Source of the DNA: Kordia sp.
GTDB lineage: Bacteria > Bacteroidota > Bacteroidia > Flavobacteriales > Flavobacteriaceae
NCBI RefSeq assembly: GCF_022447245.1
Contig: NZ_JAKVBC010000001.1
Span: 186,001 to 250,000, forward strand
Direction of reading: 5' to 3'
Length of the DNA stretch: 64,000 bases
Shown piece after piece: positions 27,111-35,531 of this stretch; within the stretch, counting starts at the first letter, position 1; each line of letters opens with the position of its first letter. The translations under genes and the position numbers were made by a program. The notes beneath the pieces are model-generated. The model searched no databases, was not told the origin of the DNA, and worked only from the letters and a program-made list of their open reading frames with translations.

Positions 27111-27671
27111 TTATTGAATTCTTTTTCGAACCCTACTCAAGGTTTCAGGTGTGATTTTTAAATACGAAGCGATGAATTTTTGAGGGAATTTTTGAATCAG
27201 AACTGGTCTCGTTTTTAGAATACACTCATACTTTTCGTCAGGTGTATTGTTGTTGTCAAAAAAGTTAATTCTTGAAACAGCAGTATCTAAGATTTTTCCC
27301 ATTTGAAGAAAATTTTGTGATAAGGCAATGAGTTTGTGTATGGATTCAATGGACAATTCATACACAGTACTTTCTTCAAACGCCTGAATGGTATTTTGAG
27401 ACGGTTTTCTGGAAGTAAAGCTTTTATGGTTTAGTACCCAATCGTTTTCAGTGAAGAGATCAATAACATTTTTTTCTAAATCAGAATCTAGATTGTATTC
27501 ATAAAAACTCCCAGAGATCACAAAATAAATCGTAGAACAAATATTTCCTTTTTCTAGTACACACTCGCCTTTTTTTAGCTCTTTGTACTGAAGTTCTTGT
27601 TTTAGTAGAACGATCTCGTCCTCAGAAAATTCACCAGCATTCTTCAGAAGTTTTGATAACGATTTCTCCAT
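27111..27671 (-). CDS. Crp/Fnr-family transcriptional regulator
   Basis: A 186-residue regulator of the Bacteroidota type: an N-terminal cyclic-nucleotide-binding fold (about 20-115: LKKGECVLEKGNICSTIYFV, ISGSFYEY), a long connecting helix, and a short C-terminal helix-turn-helix (FIASYLKITPETLSRVRKRI). The family's cAMP-contact residues are not conserved, so the ligand is unknown. It is probably co-transcribed with, or regulates, the membrane protein and kinase genes downstream. Confidence 0.88.
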   Translation of the reverse strand: MEKSLSKLLKNAGEFSEDEIVLLKQELQYKELKKGECVLEKGNICSTIYFVISGSFYEYNLDSDLEKNVIDLFTENDWVLNHKSFTSRKPSQNTIQAFEESTVYELSIESIHKLIALSQNFLQMGKILDTAVSRINFFDNNNTPDEKYECILKTRPVLIQKFPQKFIASYLKITPETLSRVRKRIQ

Positions 27672-27783
27672 ATACAGTTATTACTAATATTATTTTGAGA
27701 TGAAAACCATCTATTTGTAGGCTAAATTAATAAATAACAACTCATTGAGTTTCTATTTTACTGTTTATTTCAAGTAAATTAAA

Positions 27784-27809
27784 AAGCCTGAATGTTTAAT
27801 ATTCAGGCT
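27784..27809 (-). terminator. Terminator of the M13 peptidase gene
   Basis: AGCCTGAAT (27784-27792) and ATTCAGGCT (27801-27809), a 9-bp stem. Reading the minus strand, a T tract follows. The arms resemble those of the terminator at 25821-25850. Confidence 0.8.
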
Positions 27810-27832
27810 CTTGTTTTATTGTGATTTGGTAT

Positions 27833-29905
27833 TTACCAAATTCGAACTCTATCTTCTGGAGCAATGTACATTTTGTCACCTTCTTTAATATCAAATGCTT
27901 CATAGAAAGCGTCGACATTTTGTAAAGGAACATACGCTCTGTATTGTCCTGGAGAGTGCGGATCCGTTTTGATACGTGTACGCAATGCTTCTTCTCTCAT
28001 TTTTGTTCTCCAAACCGTTGCCCAAGAAAGGAAGAAACGTTGTTCAGCAGTATAACCATCAATTTTGTCTGGTCTTCCATGTTCTTTAATGTGACGTTGT
28101 AATCCATCATAAGCACCTAAAACACCTCCCAAATCTCCAATATTTTCACCTAAAGTAAATTTTCCATTAATGAATACGTCAGGTAATACTTCAATAGCGT
28201 TGTACTGTGCAACTAAGACATTTCCTCTTTCTGTAAATTGCTTTAAATCCTCATCTGTCCACCAGTTTGTTAAGTTTCCATTGGCATCAAAACGTGCTCC
28301 TGAATCGTCAAATGCATGTGAAATTTCGTGTCCAATTACAGCACCAATTCCACCATAATTTACAGCATCATCTGCTTGATAGTTGTAGAAAGGTGGTTGT
28401 AAAATTGCTGCAGGGAATACGATTTCATTGTTTAATGGGTTAAAGTATGCATTTACCGTTTGTGGTGACATTCCCCATTTTGTTTTATCAACTGGCTGAT
28501 CAATATCATCTAGGTTCTTTCTGAATGCCCATTTTCCAACAGCAACCATGTTGTCATAGTATGAATTTCCTGCTTTTATATCTAAATTAGAGTAGTCTTC
28601 CCACTTGTCAGGATATCCAATTTTTACCGTGAATTTATCTAATTTTTCAATTGCTTTTTCTTTTGTTTCTGGACTCATCCAGTCAAGAACCTTAATTCTA
28701 TCTTTGTAGGCAGCAATTACATTTGCAATCATTTTTTCTGCTTTTTCTTTGGCTTCTGGCGGGAATTTAGCATCTACATATAATTGTCCAATTGCTTCAC
28801 CAACTGATCCGTTTACTGTTGCTAATGCTCTTTCTTTAGCATCACGTTGCTTTTTGGCTCCATTTAATTCTTTTGAATAAAACTCCCAATTTGCTTTGTT
28901 CAACTCAGTAGTTAACATTCCTGCTGCACCATCTAAAGTAGACCAACGCATTAGCGTTTTAATATCGTCAATACTTTCGTTCTTTAAGATCTCTTGTAAC
29001 GCAGTCATATATTTTGGTTGCATCACAATAACAGTATCTAGTTCTTTAACTTCTAAATCAGCAATTAATTTTTCCCAATCAATTACTGGAGTCATTTCCG
29101 ATAGTTCAGCAACCGTACGTGGATTGTTAAAGTTGCGCATATCTCTACTTTGTACTTTATCCAAACGTGGTGCTGCTAATTTAGTTTCTAAAGCTAAAAT
29201 AGTCTCAGCGTCTTTTTTCGCTTTTTCTTCATCGTCACCTAAATATTGTAACATACGTGTAATGTGCACTACATATTTTGCTCTAATTTCTTTAGATTTT
29301 TCATCTTCAAGCAAGTAATAATCTCTCTCTGGTAATCCTAATCCACCAGGTACAACATACGCGGCGTTCATACTACTATCACTTAAATTAGCAAAAGCTG
29401 TTAGTCCTAAGAAAGGAGCTGTAATTGTTGCTGGATTTTTTGCCAATACTGTTTGCATATCTGCAATTGTTTGAATGCTTGCAATAGCATCTAAAGCTGG
29501 TTGTAATGGTTTTATTCCATCTTTGTTTCTTGCTACAGTATCTAAAATAGAATTGTATATTAATAATGCTTTTGCTTGATCAGTTCCTGCTGCATATTTT
29601 CCACTTTTGTTGGCTTTTTCAAGAATTTCAAGGACGTCATTATCTGTATCTTTACGAAGTACTCCAAATCCTCCCCAAGATGTTCTATCTGCAGGAATTT
29701 CAGTAGCTTCCATCCATTTACCATTTACATAGGTATAAAAGTCATCATTTGGACGTACTGAAGTATCCATATATTCCAAGTTGATTCCGGGAACTTTAAC
29801 TTGAGCCACTTCTTTTTCCTTTAAATCTTTTTTCTCACCTTCGCAAGAGAAAAGGAGTGTGCCAGCAGTAAAGCAAAGTGCTAATCTTAAGGTATTTGTC
29901 TTCAT
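27833..29905 (-). CDS. M13-family (neprilysin/PepO-like) metallopeptidase lipoprotein
   Basis: A 690-residue zinc endopeptidase of normal M13 length. The signal peptide ends in a lipobox (FTAGTLLFSCEG), so it is lipidated. The N-terminal PRPNDDFYTYVNGKW-like segment (VRPNDDFYTYVNGKWMEATE) and the catalytic GHEISHAFDDSGARFDANGN with HExxH, followed by GENIGDLGGVLGAYDGLQRH as the third ligand region and a C-terminal NVDAFYEAFDIKEGDKMYIA, are all present. It degrades peptides in the cell envelope. The gene stands alone. Confidence 0.93.
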   Translation of the reverse strand: MKTNTLRLALCFTAGTLLFSCEGEKKDLKEKEVAQVKVPGINLEYMDTSVRPNDDFYTYVNGKWMEATEIPADRTSWGGFGVLRKDTDNDVLEILEKANKSGKYAAGTDQAKALLIYNSILDTVARNKDGIKPLQPALDAIASIQTIADMQTVLAKNPATITAPFLGLTAFANLSDSSMNAAYVVPGGLGLPERDYYLLEDEKSKEIRAKYVVHITRMLQYLGDDEEKAKKDAETILALETKLAAPRLDKVQSRDMRNFNNPRTVAELSEMTPVIDWEKLIADLEVKELDTVIVMQPKYMTALQEILKNESIDDIKTLMRWSTLDGAAGMLTTELNKANWEFYSKELNGAKKQRDAKERALATVNGSVGEAIGQLYVDAKFPPEAKEKAEKMIANVIAAYKDRIKVLDWMSPETKEKAIEKLDKFTVKIGYPDKWEDYSNLDIKAGNSYYDNMVAVGKWAFRKNLDDIDQPVDKTKWGMSPQTVNAYFNPLNNEIVFPAAILQPPFYNYQADDAVNYGGIGAVIGHEISHAFDDSGARFDANGNLTNWWTDEDLKQFTERGNVLVAQYNAIEVLPDVFINGKFTLGENIGDLGGVLGAYDGLQRHIKEHGRPDKIDGYTAEQRFFLSWATVWRTKMREEALRTRIKTDPHSPGQYRAYVPLQNVDAFYEAFDIKEGDKMYIAPEDRVRIW

Positions 29906-30003
29906 TTTTTGGTTCTATTTAATTTTAGTCTCGTGTAGTTTAGTATAAATTGAGGGATGAATGTTACGAACATGTAACACATTAACATTTTTTTAAGAGA
30001 ATT

Positions 30004-30522
30004 TTAGAATTTGGACTTCAAAATAGAGTCAAATTCTTTCTTTAAGCCAACGACTTCTTTTACATTATCGTTAGGAATTGCAATAGAAAGTACATAATGA
30101 GCTATTTTCCACTCGCCTCCTACTTTTTTGACAACTCCTGATCCTCGGCATAATTCCATTTGTGTATCCAACAATTCGTCAAACCAAGCAATATCTCCAT
30201 ATTCTGACATAAACACGTTTCGTTCTAGAGCAGTAAAACTCCATGCTTTTCCTTTGTCAAAATACGGCTTAGAAAACTCTTTGAACTCTTTATTCTGCCA
30301 GTTTTCTGTTGGATCAGTTCCAATAAAAATGGCATCATTTGTCATTTTAGAGAAATAATCGTCAAATTTTGCATCGGCCGCAGCTTTATGCCAAGCATCT
30401 AGCACTGCATTGATTTCTGTTTTACTTTGTGATAAGCGAAATTCTTCTACTTTTTGGCGTGCTTTTTCAGTATTGCACGAAATACATGCAATAACAAGAA
30501 CCCACAGAATTATTTTTTTCAA
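30004..30522 (-). CDS. SnoaL/NTF2-like lipoprotein
   Basis: A 172-residue exported protein. The start is a TTG at 30520-30522, giving the signal KKIILWVLVIACISCNTEKA with a lipobox Cys. The mature part (about 35-150) has the cone-like NTF2/SnoaL pattern: VLDAWHKAAADAKFDDYFSK, NDAIFIGTDPTENWQNKEF and RGSGVVKKVGGEWKIAHYVL. Members bind small hydrophobic ligands or act as isomerases; the role here is unknown. It starts 3 bp after the stop of the upstream lipoprotein gene. Confidence 0.8.
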   Translation of the reverse strand: MKKIILWVLVIACISCNTEKARQKVEEFRLSQSKTEINAVLDAWHKAAADAKFDDYFSKMTNDAIFIGTDPTENWQNKEFKEFSKPYFDKGKAWSFTALERNVFMSEYGDIAWFDELLDTQMELCRGSGVVKKVGGEWKIAHYVLSIAIPNDNVKEVVGLKKEFDSILKSKF

Positions 30523-30525
30523 GAC

Positions 30526-31197
30526 TTAATTATTTTTTGGTTTTACTTGTTTGAATGGCTTTTTTGGTAGTTTTTGTTTTTGTGCCTTTTGTGTTGGTAA
30601 TTGTTCTGTTTGCAGCACTTTCTTTGGAGCATTCTTAGTACTGTCTGTAACTTTAAATACGTCTCCTAATATTTCTTCAGCTTCAATATCGAGTAACGAC
30701 GCCTGTTCTATTTGGCTACATACTGCATTGAATACTTTGTTCATTTCTACAATTTCTTTTTCTATAAACGTATTTGGAATGCTATCGTCAGTAGCATCAT
30801 CTTGTAATTTTAATGCCTTCGTTTTAAGCACTAGAAAACGACTGCGTATTTGCATAATGTCTAAAGCTTCTGGCAACTTCTTTTTTTCTACCTCATCAAT
30901 ATTGCTTGCCAATTGCCCTAAATCTTCTATGATGGCAAAACGCGTACTTTCGTTAATGAGTTTCATATTTTCATGAACTGCATTGAATTCTAACCAATCT
31001 TGCACTAACTCCTTTTGAGTTGGTGTTAGTTCTTGTAAATTTCCTTTTCTAGGAATGTTTAGTTTATTTTTGGCGAGGTATTCTTCTTGGCTCTGAGTTT
31101 GTTGCATGCGCGTAGTTTGTTCTTCTTCTTTTCCACATGCAAAAAGAGTCATACAAACAAGAACAAATGCAATCCTATTTTTTATTAATTTTTTCAA
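30526..31197 (-). CDS. Hypothetical helical lipoprotein
   Basis: A 223-residue protein with a TTG start and signal KKLIKNRIAFVLVCMTLFAC (lipobox LFAC). The mature region is mostly helical and charged, with Glu/Lys-rich heptads (EYLAKNKLNIPRKGNLQELT and a long central helix) and a basic, proline-containing tail (KKPFKQVKPKNN). I do not recognise a family. It forms an operon with the SnoaL-like gene downstream. Confidence 0.65.
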   Translation of the reverse strand: MKKLIKNRIAFVLVCMTLFACGKEEEQTTRMQQTQSQEEYLAKNKLNIPRKGNLQELTPTQKELVQDWLEFNAVHENMKLINESTRFAIIEDLGQLASNIDEVEKKKLPEALDIMQIRSRFLVLKTKALKLQDDATDDSIPNTFIEKEIVEMNKVFNAVCSQIEQASLLDIEAEEILGDVFKVTDSTKNAPKKVLQTEQLPTQKAQKQKLPKKPFKQVKPKNN

Positions 31198-31359
31198 CTG
31201 TCTACTTTAATATTAAAAGAGGAACAAATATAGCCAGTTTTTTAAGTTTGCCTGTATTTTTAACAAAGTTTACCACTCTAAGGTATTGTATTTTATGAAT
31301 TTATCAAAGTTTTGGCTTTTTTAGTTAATTTTTCGCATTCACTCGAATTAGATTTTTTT

Positions 31360-31470
31360 TATCTTTGTGGTTCTATTATTATCTCGATAATTGAGATTTA
31401 TAATGCTCCGAGGTTTGCCTCAATATTTTATTATGAATTTTATGTATATATCCCAAGGGTTTGCCCTGAG
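31360..31470 (+). promoter_or_regulatory. Promoter-like motif and two TTTG-loop hairpins before the epimerase gene
   Basis: TATCTTTG (31360-31367) fits the Bacteroidota -7 consensus TAnnTTTG. I did not find a convincing -33 element. The presumed leader then holds two small hairpins with the same loop, GAGG-TTTG-CCTC (31410-31421) and AGGG-TTTG-CCCT (31456-31467). The arm CTCAAT (31419-31424) can alternatively pair with ATTGAG (31390-31395). A structured 5' leader is likely; a regulatory function is an inference. Confidence 0.4.
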
Positions 31471-31488
31471 CAAGTTTACTAATTATTG

Positions 31489-32439
31489 ATGAGTACAAAA
31501 GTTTTAATTATTGGCGCCTGCGGGCAGATAGGTACAGAGTTAACAACTGCTTTGCGAAACACCTATGGTTTTTCGAATGTGATAGCATCTGATATTCGAA
31601 AAAGCGAGAGTGATGTTTTTAACCAAGGAACTTTTGAACTCTTGGATGCTCGTGATAAAGACGCTATCAAAGCTTGTGTAGAAAAGCATAAGATCACTGA
31701 TGTGTATTTAATGGCTGCACTACTTTCTGCTACTGCTGAAAAAAATCCTGATTTTGCTTGGGATTTGAATATGAATTCACTTTTTCATGTACTTAACTTG
31801 GCAAAAGAAAAGGTAATACAAAAAGTATTTTGGCCGAGTTCTATTGCTGTTTTTGGTGAAAATTCTCCGAAGAAAAACACACCGCAACACACTATTATGG
31901 AACCATCAACTGTGTACGGAATTAGTAAACTATCTGGTGAACGTTGGTGTGAATATTACCATAAAAATTATGGTGTAGATGTACGTAGCATTCGTTATCC
32001 TGGCATCATTAGCTGGAAAGCAAATCCTGGTGGCGGAACTACAGATTATGCCGTAGAGATTTTCCATGAAGCTGTTCAGAAAGGTTCATACACTTGTTTT
32101 TTGCGTGATGATACTTCTCTTCCAATGATGTTTATGGACGATGCCGTTCGGGCTACTATCAATATTATGAAAGCTGAACCAGAATCAGTAAAGGTTCGTT
32201 CTTCATACAATATTGCAGCTATTAGTTTTACACCTGCTGAGTTGGCAACTGCTATTCAACAAATAATCCCTGAATTCGCTATTGCTTATGAACCAGATTC
32301 TAGGCAAAAAATTGCAGATACGTGGCCAGAAAGTATTGATGATTCAACCGCTACTGCAGATTGGAATTGGTCGCATGAATTTGATATGAAGACTATTGTT
32401 TCTGAAATGATTTCAAATTTACAACGTGTGTTGGTCTAA
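31489..32439 (+). CDS. tdh: NAD-dependent L-threonine 3-dehydrogenase (SDR epimerase type)
   Basis: A 316-residue short-chain dehydrogenase/epimerase. The ATG at 31489 gives MSTKVLIIGACGQIGTELTT, whose GxxGQIG binds NAD. Further marks are the catalytic YGISKLSGE (Tyr and Lys), the S/T of SSIAVFGE, and PGGGTTDYAVEIFHEAVQKG, characteristic of the SDR-type threonine dehydrogenase known from Flavobacterium and related bacteria. It oxidises L-threonine to 2-amino-3-oxobutyrate. It is cytoplasmic. There is no adjacent kbl gene (2-amino-3-ketobutyrate ligase). Confidence in this exact substrate is moderate to high. Confidence 0.85.
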   Translation: MSTKVLIIGACGQIGTELTTALRNTYGFSNVIASDIRKSESDVFNQGTFELLDARDKDAIKACVEKHKITDVYLMAALLSATAEKNPDFAWDLNMNSLFHVLNLAKEKVIQKVFWPSSIAVFGENSPKKNTPQHTIMEPSTVYGISKLSGERWCEYYHKNYGVDVRSIRYPGIISWKANPGGGTTDYAVEIFHEAVQKGSYTCFLRDDTSLPMMFMDDAVRATINIMKAEPESVKVRSSYNIAAISFTPAELATAIQQIIPEFAIAYEPDSRQKIADTWPESIDDSTATADWNWSHEFDMKTIVSEMISNLQRVLV

Positions 32440-32478
32440 CACATTTGAGAATGCTGAATTCTACATTATGAATTGAGT

Positions 32479-35217
32479 TTAGGCTACTTCTTTTTTGTTT
32501 CTTTTTCGACGAATGTATAATACTATTCCTGTGAGCAATATTCCTCCGAAAATATAATACAAATATCCGTTTGCTGATAGTTTTATTGGACTCTCATCAC
32601 CTGTTAATGTCAAAGCACTCCAATAATACGGTGAGGCTTCACTCGTATTTTCATTGTTTTGAATGTACGTAAGTTTTGCTTTTTGTAAGGCTCCTGATTT
32701 GGAATCACCCGCTATAATATTTTTATAAAATTCTTCTATGATTTCAGTACTTGCCTTTTCATTAATATCCCATAAGGAAGAAATAACACTTTTAGCTCCA
32801 GCGTTAAAAAACCCTCTTGCCAAACTCATAACACCTTCTCCTTTTTTTAATTCTCCATCTGAAGTTTTACAGGCACTTAGCACGACCAATTCTGATTGGT
32901 TTTTGGTAAAATACAATTCATCTAACGTAATTTTTTCATCGTAAAATGCCAACCAAGGAATCGCGTTGTCAAGTCCACCATGCGTAGATAAGTGTACAAT
33001 TTTGTAATTTCCATACGCTTCTGTAAACCGTTTTTTTGTCGCGTTTTCATATTGAAAATGATTGGCTCCAAAAATACGTGTCAACTTTTCCAGTTCAGCA
33101 GAACTTGTTGTTAGTGTAGCATATTGTTCATCTAGGAATTTTGTGGGAGCAATGGCAATAAATGAGCTTCCTGAAGACATTCTATTTTGTTGCGATTGTG
33201 CCGCAGATGACAATGAATAATTGTACTGAATTTGTGTGTTTTCAATTAAGTATTCGTTTGTTGGCGCTCGTAATGCTTCAAACGGAATGTATTGTAAAAC
33301 ATCATCAGGAATAATCGTCATTTGTTTTTGAGAAAGTGTTTCCGAAAATGGAAAAAGTTGCTGATATAATAGCGTTGCGACTTCCTCATACTTATTTTTA
33401 TCATCTATATTTACAAAGGGTTTCGAGACTGCGTTTTTATATGTGGCAACTGTTTCTCTGAGTCTTGCTGTACTTGGTAATTCCTTTAATTGAATTGTTT
33501 CGGGTGAAATTAATGTTACAAAACCTTTTTCTTTGCCTACAATATATTGTAAAATCAGCTCGTCTTTTTGCAGATTACTTTGAACCTCTTGTAAGGTAAC
33601 AACCTTTTTATTTTTTTTGTATTTGTAATATTTTGGATAATTCGTTTCTAAAGAATCTATAAACGCATTCAGTTCTTTTTTATAATCGAATATATTATCT
33701 TTTAAAGTATCTATATGACTTTCCGTATAAGAAGACATTTGTATTTCTCCTTCAAGTGTTTTGATTTTTTTGATCAAGTCTTGTTCTCGTTTTAAAATCT
33801 CTTTCGGAAGTTTTGACAAGCGTTTTGCAGTAGCATCTGTCATATTTTCCAGTAATAAGATTGCTTTATTTTTTTCCATGAAGAAGAAAGCTTTTTCAGG
33901 TTGTTGCAAACGATGGCACACCTCAACTGCTTTTGGATAAAAAGTAGCACTTTTTTTTCGCCAAAATAACTTCGATAAGTCTTCTCTGCTTTCAACATAA
34001 ATAACATCAACCAAACTGTCAGCTAGTGCAAACGTTTCTAAGGAATTCTCAAGGTATTTGGCATTTTTTTCTGCTTCATAACAGGCAATCCATCCATTGG
34101 ATTTATCAATTAAATATCCTAAGATATCTATTTTGTTTGGAGATAATTCAATGTCTTCAAACTTGGGTAGTGTTTGATATGGAAGCTCTTTAGAATGTAG
34201 TGCCTGCGTGATTGCTTTCTGGTAATGGATTAGTGCGTTTTTATAATTATTTTGAAGTTTGTAAATATCTGCCAAGTTATTAAAAACCATAGCTTCTTTA
34301 TACTTTTCATCATAAGTATATTCAGAAGCTTTTTGTAAATATTCTAGAGCCTTTTCTATTTTTTTTTCCTTTTTGGATAAAACTCCAAGATTAATATAAG
34401 TATCAAAAACTTTTTCAAAATCTTCTGTTTGCATTGATATATCTAAAGCTTTCTCATAATTAATCTTAGCTTTAGAGTAATCTCCTAAAAAATCAAAAAA
34501 ACAACCTAAATTATTTCTATACGCTTTTTCAAGTTTATCATCAAAGTCATATACTTTTTTTAGAGCTTCTGTTTGCTCTAAAAGTTTACCTATTTCACGA
34601 TTATAAATACTATCTTCTAATTCTATATAAATTCCTAGCTTATCTCGTAAAGATAGAGCGAGCCCTTTATTGTCATTTTGTTTTTTACTAATATAAATAG
34701 ACTTGTCAAAATTATCTATCGCTTTCTGTAAATCTCCTAAGTCACTGTAAGTATTAGCTATCAGACGATATACTTTTCCGAGTTGTGCATCTTTTTCAGG
34801 GTATTTATCTAAATACAAGTTTACATTCTTTAATACTTCATAGTATTTCTGAGTATTGTATAAAAATAATATTTTATTTCGATGTACTATCTTAATATCT
34901 TCAATATCATAATTATCAGATAAAACGGTCAATCTCTCTATTTTATCTATGAGACTGAATGATTTTTTATAATTAGAATGCCTTAAATCTGTCAAAAAAC
35001 TACGATAGATTTTGATTAGTTTTAGTGTATCAATTTTGATATTATTTTCATGCAATAAACTATCTAAAAATTGTTCCTTCTCATCTACTGAAAAGTCTTT
35101 TGTTGCAATCTGTTGATTGTAATACTCGTGTAATTGTAGCTGCTGAGCTTCTGCAATAAAAAACAAAGAAAAAAATAATATGAACAACTTAAATTTTTTT
35201 GGGCGCAACACAATCAT
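32479..35217 (-). CDS. Exported TPR-CHAT caspase-like protease with C-terminal membrane anchor
   Basis: A 912-residue protein. I start at the ATG at 35217, which yields a signal peptide (KKFKLFILFFSLFFIAEAQQ). About ten tetratricopeptide repeats follow (residues 60-440; for example LEKAYRNNLGCFFDFLGDYS). Next are a coiled-coil linker and a CHAT caspase-fold domain (about 620-870) with catalytic His746 (IVHLSTHGG) and Cys783 (VVLSACKTSDG). One helix near the C-terminus (YLYYIFGGILLTGIVLYI) and a positive tail (RRKRNKKEVA) anchor it, so both TPRs and protease face the periplasm. CHAT proteases are activated by binding partners and cleave specific proteins. It neighbours a small GG peptide gene, two other proteases and an ECF sigma pair. 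Confidence 0.85.
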   Translation of the reverse strand: MIVLRPKKFKLFILFFSLFFIAEAQQLQLHEYYNQQIATKDFSVDEKEQFLDSLLHENNIKIDTLKLIKIYRSFLTDLRHSNYKKSFSLIDKIERLTVLSDNYDIEDIKIVHRNKILFLYNTQKYYEVLKNVNLYLDKYPEKDAQLGKVYRLIANTYSDLGDLQKAIDNFDKSIYISKKQNDNKGLALSLRDKLGIYIELEDSIYNREIGKLLEQTEALKKVYDFDDKLEKAYRNNLGCFFDFLGDYSKAKINYEKALDISMQTEDFEKVFDTYINLGVLSKKEKKIEKALEYLQKASEYTYDEKYKEAMVFNNLADIYKLQNNYKNALIHYQKAITQALHSKELPYQTLPKFEDIELSPNKIDILGYLIDKSNGWIACYEAEKNAKYLENSLETFALADSLVDVIYVESREDLSKLFWRKKSATFYPKAVEVCHRLQQPEKAFFFMEKNKAILLLENMTDATAKRLSKLPKEILKREQDLIKKIKTLEGEIQMSSYTESHIDTLKDNIFDYKKELNAFIDSLETNYPKYYKYKKNKKVVTLQEVQSNLQKDELILQYIVGKEKGFVTLISPETIQLKELPSTARLRETVATYKNAVSKPFVNIDDKNKYEEVATLLYQQLFPFSETLSQKQMTIIPDDVLQYIPFEALRAPTNEYLIENTQIQYNYSLSSAAQSQQNRMSSGSSFIAIAPTKFLDEQYATLTTSSAELEKLTRIFGANHFQYENATKKRFTEAYGNYKIVHLSTHGGLDNAIPWLAFYDEKITLDELYFTKNQSELVVLSACKTSDGELKKGEGVMSLARGFFNAGAKSVISSLWDINEKASTEIIEEFYKNIIAGDSKSGALQKAKLTYIQNNENTSEASPYYWSALTLTGDESPIKLSANGYLYYIFGGILLTGIVLYIRRKRNKKEVA

Positions 35218-35315
35218 AAACAACAGAATATTAATCTTTTAATTCAAACATCAGTTATAAAACCTTACAATAAATACTCTTTTTTTAGAGTTATATGTGC
35301 ATAAAATTTTATATT

Positions 35316-35444
35316 ATGAAAAATCAATAAAACATTACACAATTTAAACAATTTAAACAATATAAAATTTCATCTGAACTTTTTACTAAGATTAATGGCG
35401 GCGAAAAGAAAGCTAGAGCAACATCTGACGAAGAAGTTGAGTAA
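35316..35444 (+). pseudogene. Double-glycine leader peptide gene with an in-frame stop
   Basis: The ATG at 35316 gives MKNQ, then TAA (35328-35330), and the same frame continues NITQFKQFKQYKISSELFTK, then INGG and EKKARATSDEEVE to a TAA at 35442-35444. The segment ISSELFTKINGG is a classic Bacteroidota GG leader (charged helix ending in LxxI.GG), and the short tail would be the exported peptide. It has its own terminator and sits between the TPR-CHAT and S8 protease genes. The stop suggests a damaged gene unless translation begins internally at a non-standard codon. The core has no Cys and only one Ser and one Thr. Confidence 0.55.
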
Positions 35445-35456
35445 AACATTTAAAGT

Positions 35457-35487
35457 AAAAGAGGAGCAACAAAACTCCTCTTTTTTA
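35457..35487. terminator. Bidirectional terminator between GG peptide and S8 protease
   Basis: AAAAGAGGAG (35457-35466) and CTCCTCTTTT (35475-35484) form a 10-bp stem followed by more T residues. It serves the plus-strand peptide gene and probably also the minus-strand S8 gene, whose stop is at 35532. Confidence 0.85.
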
Positions 35488-35531
35488 ATAGTCTAAATGC
35501 AAGATTACCTAAACCTAATTTAAACTATATG

